Position numbers and translations under genes: made by a program. The notes beneath the pieces were generated by a model, which was given only the letters and a program-made list of their open reading frames with translations, was not told where the DNA came from and ran no database searches. Of a DNA stretch of 64,000 nt, positions 44,396 through 54,392 are shown one piece after another (the stretch's first letter is position 1; the number at the start of each line of letters is the position of its first letter). The DNA comes from a bacterium A37T11 (GTDB lineage Bacteria; Bacteroidota; Bacteroidia; Sphingobacteriales; Sphingobacteriaceae): positions 62,001 through 126,000 of the forward strand of contig FOBR01000012.1 of NCBI GenBank assembly GCA_900109895.1, in the 5' to 3' direction.

Positions 44396-45304
44396 ATGAT
44401 AAATAAACTGATCATTTTGCTAACAATGCTCATTCCCGCAGCGTATTCCTCTGCCCAAGAAGTGATCGCCCTTTATAAAACAGATATACCCAATGCCATA
44501 GCCGGGCCTGATCGTGAAAAAATAACTGTGAGGGGTTCAGATACGAGTTATGCTCAGGTTTGCGTGCCTACGCTAACGGCATACCTCCCCTCGAAAGGAA
44601 TCGCGACGGGCACTGCTGTAATCATTTGTCCGGGAGGAGGCTATCAAATGCTAGTATTCTCAAGGGAAGGAATTCGGGTGGCCAAGGCCTTTACTGAGCA
44701 TGGTATTGCGGCATTTGTGTTGAAATACCGCCTCCCCAATGACAGTACGATGGAAGACAAGGCCATCGGCCCAGCACAAGATGCACAGCGAGCTATAGAG
44801 CTTGTTAGGATACATGCATCAGAATGGGGAATAAACCCTGACAAAATTGGTATTATGGGCTTTTCTGCCGGAGGGCATTTGGCTGCTACGGCATCCACGC
44901 ATTATAATTATGCATTTTCAGAAAATAGTAAAAGCGTCAACCTCCGACCTGATTTCTCACTGCTGGTTTATCCGGTCATTAGTTTTCAGGACGACATTGC
45001 CCACCAAGGCTCAAAAGAGAGCCTCTTAGGTAAAAATCCGTCTAAAGAACAAGTTGACTTCTATTCTAATGAATTACAGGTGAGCAAAAATACTCCACCT
45101 GCATTCATTACCCACGCCATGGATGACAAGGTAGTCCCTATCGAAAACAGCCGACGCTATTACCGGGCCTTACGGGCAAATGACGTTAATGCCTCGTTTA
45201 AGGTCTATGAGGTAGGTGGACATGGATATCTCCAAACCCCTGCTTTTGAAAACTGGTTTTGCGAATGCCTGAAATGGCTGGACGCCACAATTGTTAATAA
45301 ATAG
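44396..45304 (+). CDS. Secreted alpha/beta hydrolase (acetyl-xylan-esterase-like)
   Basis: 302 residues. Signal peptide ending YSSAQ. An oxyanion region CPGGGY, the nucleophile serine in GFSAGGHL, the acid in HAMDDKVVP and the histidine in GGHGYL give a full triad. It is of the BD-FAE/xylan esterase type that removes acyl groups from glycans. It is the only + strand gene in the carbohydrate locus; its stop is 2 bp from that of the GMC gene on the other strand. Confidence 0.85.
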   Translation: MINKLIILLTMLIPAAYSSAQEVIALYKTDIPNAIAGPDREKITVRGSDTSYAQVCVPTLTAYLPSKGIATGTAVIICPGGGYQMLVFSREGIRVAKAFTEHGIAAFVLKYRLPNDSTMEDKAIGPAQDAQRAIELVRIHASEWGINPDKIGIMGFSAGGHLAATASTHYNYAFSENSKSVNLRPDFSLLVYPVISFQDDIAHQGSKESLLGKNPSKEQVDFYSNELQVSKNTPPAFITHAMDDKVVPIENSRRYYRALRANDVNASFKVYEVGGHGYLQTPAFENWFCECLKWLDATIVNK

Positions 45305-45306
45305 CA

Positions 45307-47022
45307 TCAAAGCTCATTTTTTTTCATGGCATTCATGGCATAATCTGCCGCACGCGCAGTAAAAGCCATATAGGTAAGTGTCGGGTTTTGCGTACCGGTA
45401 GAGGTCATGCTGGCGCCGTCTGTCACAAACACATTCTTACAAGCATGCAGCTGATGCCATTTGTTCAGCAGGGAAGTTTTTGGATCGGTCCCCATGCGTA
45501 CACCACCCATCTCGTGGATGTCATTGCCTGGACGGCGCGGGTCTTTGTGAGTCTGTATGTTTTTAAATCCGGCAGCGTCAAACATTTCACTCATCTGGTC
45601 AAAGTAGTCCTGGCGCAATTTTTCGTCATTGTCATCATAAGCGATGTCAATGTGCAATAATGGTACTCCCCAGGCATCTTTCTTTTCTTCATCGAGCCTA
45701 ACATGGTTTTCAACTTTGGGAATAGTCTCGCCCATCATGTGAGACCCTACGCGCCACGGGCCCAATTCTTTTTTAAGCAAGTGTGCTTTTAGGTCTTCAC
45801 CAACCCCATTCGTTTCGCTCACTTCTGTCCTACGGGCACTAAATCCCGCTGCATATCCGCGCAAAAAGTCAGTTTCTTGTTTGTATACATTCCGGAATCG
45901 GGGGATATAGCCCCCTCCTGCTGGATTTCGCCCATCAGTTTTGTATTCTTTAAAGCCTTCATATTCAGCGCTAATGGTGGCGGTATAATTGTGAAAGGCT
46001 ACATATTTTCCCAATAACCCACTATCATTACCCAAACCTTCCGGAAAACGATCAGAAATAGAATTTAGTAAGATAAGGTTCGTATTTAATGCCGCCGCAT
46101 TGACAAATATTACCCGGGCATAAAACTCAATCAATTCTTTGGTATTGGTATCAATCACATTAACGCCTGTTGCTTTTCCTTTTTCTTCGTCATACAAGAT
46201 GGAGTGAACCACCGAAAATGGTCTTAAGGTCATATTACCTGTTTTCTCCGCCCAGGGGATGGTACTGGCATTGCTGCTAAAATAACCACCAAATGGACAA
46301 CCTCGCTGGCAAAGCACCCTTTTTTGGCACTGAACCCTTCCTTGATCAAAATGGATCTGGTTGGGCACAGACAAGTGTGCGCACCGGGCACTGATCACAT
46401 GCCGGTTAGGATATTTTTCCTTTAGAAACTTGCTGAAGTAGTCTTCAGTAGCATTGAGCGGAAACGCTGGCAGAAACTCTCCATCCGGTAATTCTGCTAA
46501 TCCATCCTTGTTTCCAGAGATACCTGCAAATTTTTCTACATAGCTATACCAAGGGGCAATGTCTTTATAACGGATGGGCCAGTCTACGGCAAAGCCGTCA
46601 CGGGCGGGTCCCTCAAAGTCAAAATCACTCCAGCGTTGGGTTTGCCTTGCCCAAATCAAGGACTTACCCCCAACTTGGTATCCTCTGATCCAGTCAAAAT
46701 CTTTATCTTGGATATAGGGATGCTCATCGTCCTTTACAAAGAAATGCTGTGACTCTTCGTGATAATTGTAGCAGCGGTTGACGATCGGATTTTTCTGTTT
46801 GTCGGCATAAGGCATTTCATTCCGGTGCGGAAATTCGTACGGATACATATTGGTGGTTGGATAGTCTTTGACATGTTCCACTTGCCTTCCTCGCTCTAGA
46901 ACTAGAGTCTTTAGCCCTTTTTCAGTAAACTCTTTGGCTGCCCACCCCCCACTTGCTCCTGAACCAATGACAATGACATCAAAAGTCCGGTCTTTTATGC
47001 TATCGACTGCTATATTAGCCAT
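45307..47022 (-). CDS. GMC-family oxidoreductase
   Basis: 571 residues. N-terminal FAD-binding motif DVIVIGSGASGGWAA, a cysteine-rich stretch (CQKRVLCQRGCPFGG), and the C-terminal GMC_oxred_C block with GTQNPTLTYMAFTARAADY. No signal peptide of its own; the subunit 3-like Tat/lipoprotein partner encoded 59 bp upstream may carry it out of the cell as a complex. Such pairs oxidise sugars or sugar alcohols, including C3 of glycosides. No cytochrome gene was seen nearby. Confidence 0.88.
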   Translation of the reverse strand: MANIAVDSIKDRTFDVIVIGSGASGGWAAKEFTEKGLKTLVLERGRQVEHVKDYPTTNMYPYEFPHRNEMPYADKQKNPIVNRCYNYHEESQHFFVKDDEHPYIQDKDFDWIRGYQVGGKSLIWARQTQRWSDFDFEGPARDGFAVDWPIRYKDIAPWYSYVEKFAGISGNKDGLAELPDGEFLPAFPLNATEDYFSKFLKEKYPNRHVISARCAHLSVPNQIHFDQGRVQCQKRVLCQRGCPFGGYFSSNASTIPWAEKTGNMTLRPFSVVHSILYDEEKGKATGVNVIDTNTKELIEFYARVIFVNAAALNTNLILLNSISDRFPEGLGNDSGLLGKYVAFHNYTATISAEYEGFKEYKTDGRNPAGGGYIPRFRNVYKQETDFLRGYAAGFSARRTEVSETNGVGEDLKAHLLKKELGPWRVGSHMMGETIPKVENHVRLDEEKKDAWGVPLLHIDIAYDDNDEKLRQDYFDQMSEMFDAAGFKNIQTHKDPRRPGNDIHEMGGVRMGTDPKTSLLNKWHQLHACKNVFVTDGASMTSTGTQNPTLTYMAFTARAADYAMNAMKKNEL

Positions 47023-47081
47023 GATATATTCTCTGTTGTTTAAGAATTATTAGTTTAGTAAAATATGGTGACAATTGCTGC

Positions 47082-47651
47082 CTATGCAGGAAAATAGCCG
47101 TTATAACGCCCGGGCACCAGTTCATATTTGACCAGATTGGTCATAACGTACTTGGAATTGAGATAGCCCTGGATGGTTTTGCTTTTGGTGATATCGTAAA
47201 AGCGCTTTAGGCTTTTGTCATCTCCGGCCTCCTGACCTTTCTCTGTCGCTTCTTCCGTATCTTTAATGTCCTGGATTTTCAGCAACAGCTGCCCGCGTTC
47301 TTTTGCACTAGCATTAACAAAATCTTTCCCAATGGTTGATTTTGCAAAAGACGGTAAGGCCCGCAGCCCTTTTGTGAATTGGTCCTGGTCTTCCGGTTTA
47401 TAACAGTCATCCACCATTTTCAGCACAAAAAGATGCAATTTCAATTCCTTTGCCCCAGGGGTGTCTGTTTTAGGGATCAACGTATCTGCTAATGTTTCCA
47501 GCAGGCTCTCTTCGTCCTCCGTGATTTGGAGGTTGTTGAGCTCTATACTAGCTTTACCCGATTTACGGTAACAGGCCGGCAAAATCATGGCCCCTCCGGC
47601 TATGATGACCAGATTACGAAGGGCAGCCCTGCGATTGATGAAGGAATTCAT
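47082..47651 (-). CDS. Gluconate 2-dehydrogenase subunit 3-family protein
   Basis: 189 residues. The twin-arginine-like leader NRRAALRNLVIIAGGAMILPAC ends in a lipobox (Cys about 27). The body carries the family-typical LADTLIPKTDTPGAKEL. It is the small partner of the GMC oxidoreductase encoded 59 bp downstream and probably directs its export. Confidence 0.87.
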   Translation of the reverse strand: MNSFINRRAALRNLVIIAGGAMILPACYRKSGKASIELNNLQITEDEESLLETLADTLIPKTDTPGAKELKLHLFVLKMVDDCYKPEDQDQFTKGLRALPSFAKSTIGKDFVNASAKERGQLLLKIQDIKDTEEATEKGQEAGDDKSLKRFYDITKSKTIQGYLNSKYVMTNLVKYELVPGRYNGYFPA

Positions 47652-47696
47652 GAATTGGTGTTTCGTTTAGTTATTTAAAGGCTAAGGTAGGAAATT

Positions 47697-49346
47697 TTAT
47701 AAATATGACAAAACCTGTCCCTGACTTAATAATTTTTGTTTTAGCTCGCCGTATGCAACCTCCTGAACATCCTGCCTATTTATAATCGCAGCAACCGCAG
47801 CATCGGCTGCTGCCTGCCCCAATGCCATAAAAGTAAATTCAATGCGTATTGCGCCATATGCAATGTGACTGGATGAAGGACATGTGGGAGCTAATAAATT
47901 AGTACATTCAAATTTTTTAGGCACAATTGACCGATAAGAAATACCAAAAGGCTTCCAACAATCACCGCCGAATACTGCGCCCTCATTATAGGCTGCTCCA
48001 TTTATAACAATACGGCGGGCATTATGTAAATCAGGAGGCCAAAAGGCCAATGCAACCGGATCTAATACAGGTTCCGCACCCTCTTTTTTCAGTTGATGTT
48101 CTGTAATGACGTAGTCTGAAACCATCCGTCGCGCATCACGCACATAAAATTGCCGTGGCCAACCATTATTATCAGTAAACTCATCTTTTGCCAATCCCCA
48201 CGAAGCCCACGCTTTTTGAAGCCCTGAATCTAATTTTTTTACTTCCGAATCATTGGAAAGAAAATAAAACAGACCTTGGGTAAAGTTACGATGATAATCC
48301 AAAATTTCGTCGCGCTTTTTATAATTCACCTCAGGATAATCAAAGTTCAATCCATATAAATTGTGTGACAGGTCATGCCATGCACCCAAATCGGTCTTAC
48401 CACCAGGAATGGTAACTTCAGGCCTATACAATTTGCCCCCTGCACGGATATATCGAAGATAAATCTCATAGGAACTCCGGTCATAAGCCTTAGGTCTTGA
48501 AAAAGATATTTTGTTATCGGGATTTTGCGTAAGGCACATTCGAAAGCAATAGGCCTGAATCCGTCTATCCCCCGAACCAGGAACACCCAAAGGTTCATTC
48601 TGAATTGTATGAATTAAACCACTGTTAGCATCTCCTTCCTTTAAATAAGGATCTACCTTAACGGTAAACTGGCTGTGTGTGGTCTCACTACGAATTCCAT
48701 TACGGCTTTCTCCATATAATTCATTAGCCTCTCGGCCTACAATAGTCGATATTCCTGCAGCAGCCAGTAAATCGCCTTCCAGGCTAGCATCTATAAAAAC
48801 TTTAGCCAAAAATTTATTTCCTGATTCAGTTTTTAAAACCGTGATACGTTTTCCTTCTTTTTTTACCGCGTTGGGCCCTTCACTCAGTTTCTCCAATTTA
48901 AATATGTCAATGGAAAACTCTCCCAACCAATCGTTGATTACTTTTTCAGCCACATGGGGTTCAAAACGCCATAGTTTTGGCCGCTTTAGCTTGTGAGTAA
49001 GGGCATTATCAAAAGAATCCAGATAACCGTATTCCTTGGCAATCCGCCGGTAAAACTCCAAAGCCAGTCCGCCTACCGCAGGGCTGTTCTGAAATTCGGG
49101 ATGATTATCAATATCCGTTCCTCCCAAGCCCTCTACGTTGATACCTCCTACGTGTAAGGTAGGTTCTAATAAGGCTACTGATTTATGGAGTTTAGCCGTC
49201 TGGATTGCGGCAATGAAACCCGCCGAACCTCCTCCGTAAATCACGACGTCGTATGATTTTACTTTTTGTGCCTCTGCAGTCCCGCTAACAATCAAAAAGA
49301 TCGTCAGATATAGGAATATTTTCTTTAAAATACTTTTAATCATCAT
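47697..49346 (-). CDS. Exported FAD-dependent oxidoreductase
   Basis: 549 residues. Signal peptide ending GTAEAQ, then the dinucleotide motif DVVIYGGGSAGFIAAIQTAK and ALLEPTLHVGGINVEGLGGTD, typical of the FAD_oxidored family found in polysaccharide loci. The C-terminus has SSSHIAYGAIRIEFTFMALG. Substrate unknown. It starts 4 bp after the SusD stop. Confidence 0.85.
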   Translation of the reverse strand: MMIKSILKKIFLYLTIFLIVSGTAEAQKVKSYDVVIYGGGSAGFIAAIQTAKLHKSVALLEPTLHVGGINVEGLGGTDIDNHPEFQNSPAVGGLALEFYRRIAKEYGYLDSFDNALTHKLKRPKLWRFEPHVAEKVINDWLGEFSIDIFKLEKLSEGPNAVKKEGKRITVLKTESGNKFLAKVFIDASLEGDLLAAAGISTIVGREANELYGESRNGIRSETTHSQFTVKVDPYLKEGDANSGLIHTIQNEPLGVPGSGDRRIQAYCFRMCLTQNPDNKISFSRPKAYDRSSYEIYLRYIRAGGKLYRPEVTIPGGKTDLGAWHDLSHNLYGLNFDYPEVNYKKRDEILDYHRNFTQGLFYFLSNDSEVKKLDSGLQKAWASWGLAKDEFTDNNGWPRQFYVRDARRMVSDYVITEHQLKKEGAEPVLDPVALAFWPPDLHNARRIVINGAAYNEGAVFGGDCWKPFGISYRSIVPKKFECTNLLAPTCPSSSHIAYGAIRIEFTFMALGQAAADAAVAAIINRQDVQEVAYGELKQKLLSQGQVLSYL

Positions 49347-49350
49347 ATTT

Positions 49351-50856
49351 TTAGTACCCAGTGTTCTGTGTTAAAGCAGAATTCGCATCTATTTCACGCT
49401 GTGGGATAGGCAAATATCGGTTAAACCCTTGTATAGTAGCATTCCTTGAAAAACTATTCTCTGTTTTAACGGCTTCCAGTAATTTTCCAGTTCGCACCAA
49501 ATCAAACCAACGGTTACCCTCAAAACAGAACTCCAAACGTCTTTCCTTCATAATCGCTTCCCTGAATTTTGCCTTATTTAAATTCTGAATCGGATCCAAT
49601 CCTGCACGCTGTCTCAATTTGTTTATAGCTATAAAAGCTTCCGCAGTAGGGCCATTGTTGCTCTCGTTCAATGCCTCTGCGTAGATCAGCAAAATATCGG
49701 AATACCGAAGATAAGGAAAACTTTTCCCACTTTGACCTGCCACGGTTGAGGTTAAATCGGCCATTTTCCAAAAGGATACTGCTAATGCCGGATCCGTATT
49801 GTCTACCGATAACTGAACAATTTCACCCGAGGTAGGGCTAGTATAGGAAGTTAGAAACGTTACCGCTTTCCTTCTATCGCCGTTTTCGTAACTATTGAAT
49901 AGGCTACTGCTTACTCTATAAATCCCACTTCCTGTCCCAGGTACAATGGATGAACCGCGAGGAGCATATCCGGTCGTAAAATTGTTCCCCGAAAGATCCG
50001 TTATGTACAAGACTTCAAAGAGGGATTCCTTACCACAGCGATTAGCCAATTCAAAAACCTGACTATAATCGTCCCAGAGAGCATAGGTATTCATATCAAT
50101 TACCTCTTTGGCCGTATTTGCTGCCTGAGCCCAATAGGGAGATGCAGCATCTGAACCTGCACGAGTCAATAATACTTTAGCCAAAAGCCCTAAAGCCGCC
50201 CCTTTCGTTGCCCGGCCGACATCTGACCCTGAATAACTGTTTGGCAAGAAATCTGAAGCATTTTTCAAATCATCCACAATCTGGTCGTATACAGCGCTAG
50301 CAGAAGTCCTCGGCACCTCACTGTTCTCTAAAGACAACGTTTCGTCCAGCACTAATGGAACATCTCCAAAAAATCTCACTAAGTTAAAATAATGCAATGC
50401 CCTTAAAAATTGGGCTTCACCTAAATATTGATTTTTAAGTTGCTCGTCCATTTGTATTTTTGGTACTCTATTCAAGACCACATTTGATCGTTGAATACCT
50501 GTATATGCATTTGCCCATATATCGGCCACAAACGTATTTTGCGAAGTCAAATTGTAATTCCATAACGCCAACCGGTCGGCATTGCCCGTCAAAAATGGAA
50601 TGGCATCGTCTGAGGAGACACTATTTGGCGTATTTATGGTTTCATCCCGGTATATCGCTCTCAATTGACCATATAATGCGATGGTCGCAGCATTGGCATC
50701 ATCAGGTGTCTGATAGTAAGTATTTACAGATTTGGCGCCCAATTGATTCAAATCGAGATCTGGCGCACATGCATTGGCGAGACAACATAACATCCATAGG
50801 AGTATTGATATCTTTTTCCATGGCCAAGATATCTTATGATTAATTGACATTTTCAT
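49351..50856 (-). CDS. SusD/RagB-family lipoprotein
   Basis: 501 residues. Lipoprotein signal with LANAC (Cys about 29), followed by the TPR-like SusD fold (YLGEAQFLRALHYFNLVRFFGDVPL) and a classic tail (KERRLEFCFEGNRWFDLVRTG, NRYLPIPQREIDANSALTQN). Partner of the frameshifted SusC gene, whose stop lies 14 bp upstream. Confidence 0.94.
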   Translation of the reverse strand: MKMSINHKISWPWKKISILLWMLCCLANACAPDLDLNQLGAKSVNTYYQTPDDANAATIALYGQLRAIYRDETINTPNSVSSDDAIPFLTGNADRLALWNYNLTSQNTFVADIWANAYTGIQRSNVVLNRVPKIQMDEQLKNQYLGEAQFLRALHYFNLVRFFGDVPLVLDETLSLENSEVPRTSASAVYDQIVDDLKNASDFLPNSYSGSDVGRATKGAALGLLAKVLLTRAGSDAASPYWAQAANTAKEVIDMNTYALWDDYSQVFELANRCGKESLFEVLYITDLSGNNFTTGYAPRGSSIVPGTGSGIYRVSSSLFNSYENGDRRKAVTFLTSYTSPTSGEIVQLSVDNTDPALAVSFWKMADLTSTVAGQSGKSFPYLRYSDILLIYAEALNESNNGPTAEAFIAINKLRQRAGLDPIQNLNKAKFREAIMKERRLEFCFEGNRWFDLVRTGKLLEAVKTENSFSRNATIQGFNRYLPIPQREIDANSALTQNTGY

Positions 50857-50870
50857 TCTTCTTTAATTTT

Positions 50871-53800
50871 TTACAAACCAATATTCAGTCCCACCAAAAT
50901 TGTTTTTGAGGCTGGGTATCCCCCATAATCCATTCCTTGACTAATGGAGGTAGTGCCAAACCGGCTTACTTCAGGATCATAACCTTTGTAACTAGTTATC
51001 GTAAACATATTTTGTGCAGCCACATATACCCGAATAGACCTGCCCTGTATTTTAGATATAAAAGATTTTGGGAACTCGTAGCCAAAAGATATGTTTTTAA
51101 ATCTCAGATAAGAACCATTCTCTACCTGAAAATTGGATAGGATGCGCTGACCGCCAGAAGCATTTGCCCTGGGTATCTCGTTTGATGGATTAGTAACTGT
51201 CCACCTCTTCAATACATCCACTGACTGGTTATTGTTACCATTAAGATTATAGAGATCAAATCTTCCAAAGTTAAGGATGTCATTCCCATAAGATCCTTGC
51301 ATGAAAATGTTGAAATCAAAATTTTTATAACGGAAGGTGTTATTAAATCCTCCAAAGAAATCAGGATATCCGTTACCAATAATATTGCGGTCATTATCGT
51401 TTATTGCATTATTCCCATCTAAGTCTTTGTATCGAATATCTCCTGGCTGTGCATTGGGTTGTGAAGATGCGGCCACTTCTTCTTCACTTTGAAAAATCCC
51501 ATCAAACTCTCGCCCATAAAAATTGCCCAACGGTTCACCAACCTTGAGCTGTACGGTGTTGGAAACTTGCAGATGACCTACTCCTGACCCTGTCAAATAT
51601 TCAGACCTACCATCCAAACGCAATACCTTATTAGTGTTGAAGGCAATATTAAAATCACCTGACCATTGTAATTTATTTTTATCACCGATCGTTGTACCCA
51701 AAGTTAATTCAAATCCGCTATTTTTTATCTTACCAATGTTACGTAAGGAGCTACTATAACCCGTGGTCTGGGGCACATTTACAGAAAACAGTAGATTTGA
51801 AGTGATCTTGGAGTAATAATCAATGGTCAATCGTAAATAGTTGTTTAATAAACTCACATCAGTTCCAACATCCAATTGTCGGTTACTCTCCCACCCCAGA
51901 TCTAAATTACTGATAATGGCCGGTACACCACCAAGTCTAATTATTGGGTTTGATCCTCCTAGAATTGCGGTAGACTGAGCAATGGTAGATAGATAAGCAT
52001 AATCAGAAATGCTCTGATTACCTGTCAAACCATAGCTGATACGCAGCTTAGCATCGCTTATCCAGCTGTTCTTATGAAAAAACGGTTCATTGCTGATTCT
52101 CCATGCAAATGCACCAGAGGGGAAAAATCCATATTTATTATTCGGTCCGAAACGTGAAGATCCGTCGCTACGGGCAGTTAACGTTAGTAGATATCTACTA
52201 TCATAACTGTAATTGACCCTGGCAAGAAAGGAAATAAGTGCCCAATCAACAGCTCCGGAAGATGGCGTCTGCAGTGTTGCACCACCCCCCAAATTATTGT
52301 AAAGGGCATAATCATCATTAAAGTTGATTGCTGATGCCCCTACACTTTCACTATGACTAGATTGTGTAGTATATCCCAATAGAGCAGTCAAATCATGCTT
52401 TTCAGAGAATAGGTGTTTATACGTTAACGTGTTTTCATTTAGCCAGTCAACGCTCTGTGTAGAAGAAACACTAGCTGAACCATTGGTGTTTGCACCAAGG
52501 GAAATTAACCTGGATGCATAATAATTGGATTTAGTATTTATAAGATTTGCACCAAACGTAGTTCGGAATAACAAGTCATCTGTTATTTTTATCTCCGCAT
52601 ACGTATTTGAAAGCAGCCGTATGACACGGTAAATATCTGTCACTTCCTTCGCTATACCCAACGGATTGTCCACTAAGTTGCCATTTAATGGGCCCGTATC
52701 CCTATAATAAGTACCTTCCGCATTAAAAACAGGAAATACGGGTGCGAAGTTAATAGCAGCATTGGTGACTCCACCACTTGCCCCCCCCTTCTGTCTCTGT
52801 TCTTGAATTGTTTGAATTGGTATGTGCTCCTTGCATGGTCAATCCAATTTTTAGCCAGCTTCTGACCTTTCTATCAATATTAGCCCTAATCGTATATCTT
52901 TTAAAATTTGAGCCAATGATAATTCCATTTTGGCCATAATAGCTTCCTGACAATGCATAATTGGTCTTATCATCTCCACCATTGAAACTCAATTCGTGAT
53001 TTTGAATGGGTGCATTGTGAAATACTTCATCCTGCCAATCAGTACCTATACCAATATCTGATACTTTTGGTCTTTGCTCTGAAGAGCCATCAAAATAAGG
53101 TTCTCCCCCCGCATTTACCCTTGCTTCGTTAATAAATTCAGCATATTGTTTTGCATTAAGCAAGGGAATCTTGCGGCTCAGTGATTGAATGCCATAATAA
53201 CTATCTAACGAGATATTAGATTGCCCAGCACTACCATGTTTGGTTGTAATCATTACAACACCATTTGAGCCTCTTGATCCGTATATAGCAGTTGCAGATG
53301 CATCTTTTAAAATTTCTAATGACGCTATATCTGCCGGATTTATTGAATTAAGATCACCACTTGGGTATCCGTCTATCACATACAAGGGCTCATTGGATGC
53401 ATTAACAGACCCAGTCCCCCGGATGCGTATCGTAGTCGATCCACCAGGTTTAGCTGAATTAGTGGTAACCTGAACACCCGCTGCCCTACCCTGCATCGCT
53501 CTGTCTAAGGAGACAATAGGAGTGGCCTTAATATCGGCTTCTTTTACCGATGCTACAGAACCTGTTAAATCACTTCTTTTTTGGGTACCATAACCTACAA
53601 CAGCTACCTCATCCAGTCCATTTACTGCGATATTAAGCACCACCTCCAAAAAGTTAACTTCACTAGCTACTGTTAACTCCTTAGTTTCAAATCCTAAACT
53701 GGAAAATATTACTCTTTGTACACCATTTGGCAATGAAAGTGAATATTTGCCTTCTTTATCCGTCTGGGTTGTTTTTTTCGTGCCTTTTAGTTGAATCGTT

Positions 53801-54258
53801 ACCCCCGCTAGCGCTTCTCCTTTGTCATCATTCACTTTTCCCTGAAGGGTTCTCTCCTGCGTGCTCAAATCATTTTCAACACTAGGGCTTGAAGCTAATA
53901 TCCTCTCTATCAGCACCATATTCCCCTTAATTTCATATTTCAAGGATTTTCCTTCAAAACACTTTTCCAAAATGGTCTCCAGAGCTGCATCATTGAAATT
54001 GAGACTCACCGTTCCTGTGTTTTCAAGATCTTCGGTCACGTACAGAAAATGGTAACCCGTTTGTTCCCTGAGTTCAGAAAATACGTCTTTTAAGGTAATA
54101 TGTTCTGCTTTGATGCTAGCCAGCTGTGCATAAACAGCAGCTCCTGCCTGCATCACTGTACAAAATAACAGTATCATAATAAATTTGGCCATTATAAAAA
54201 GTTTAAAGAGGCCCCGGTAATTACACCGATAGCGTAATTTTACATAATTTATATACAT
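50871..54258 (-). pseudogene. SusC-type TonB-dependent receptor with STN domain, split by a frameshift
   Basis: Two frames together make one SusC of about 1128 residues. The N-terminal frame (52750-54258) has a long basic leader and signal, STN domain (KDVFSELREQTGYHFLYV), carboxypeptidase-like domain, LDEVAVVGYGTQKRSDLTGS and plug with ILKDASATAIYGSRGSNGVVMITTK, then stops after WWSHQCCY. The C-terminal frame carries the rest of the barrel, ending LVGLNIGL. The break is at an eight-G run on the coding strand (52781-52788). With seven G the reading continues in frame (EGGASGGVTNAAINFAPVFP). It may be a real mutation, phase variation or a sequencing error. Confidence 0.9.
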
Positions 54259-54310
54259 TTGTATTAAGGTTATAATTAATTAAGATTTAAACAGCTATTT
54301 AATTATTTCC

Positions 54311-54360
54311 TGATCTGGCATTCGTGCCATTCAGCTGGGGGTGTTGGTAGCACTTCCGGC
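54311..54360 (-). promoter_or_regulatory. Conserved leader motif and hairpin upstream of the third susC
   Basis: GGTGTTGGTAGCACTTCCGG (+ strand, 54340-54359) matches 18 of 20 bases of the motif at 32201-32220, at nearly the same distance from its susC start. Beside it, TGGCA (54316-54320), TTCG, TGCCA (54325-54329) forms a perfect hairpin. Confidence 0.5.
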
Positions 54361-54392
54361 GTTTATTCTTTTGATCAGTGCTTTTTGATACA

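Noticed and set aside
54192..54258. Shorter start at 54192 for the third SusC
   Set aside because: Long basic leaders before the hydrophobic segment are usual in STN-type SusC proteins, so the ATG at 54258 is kept.
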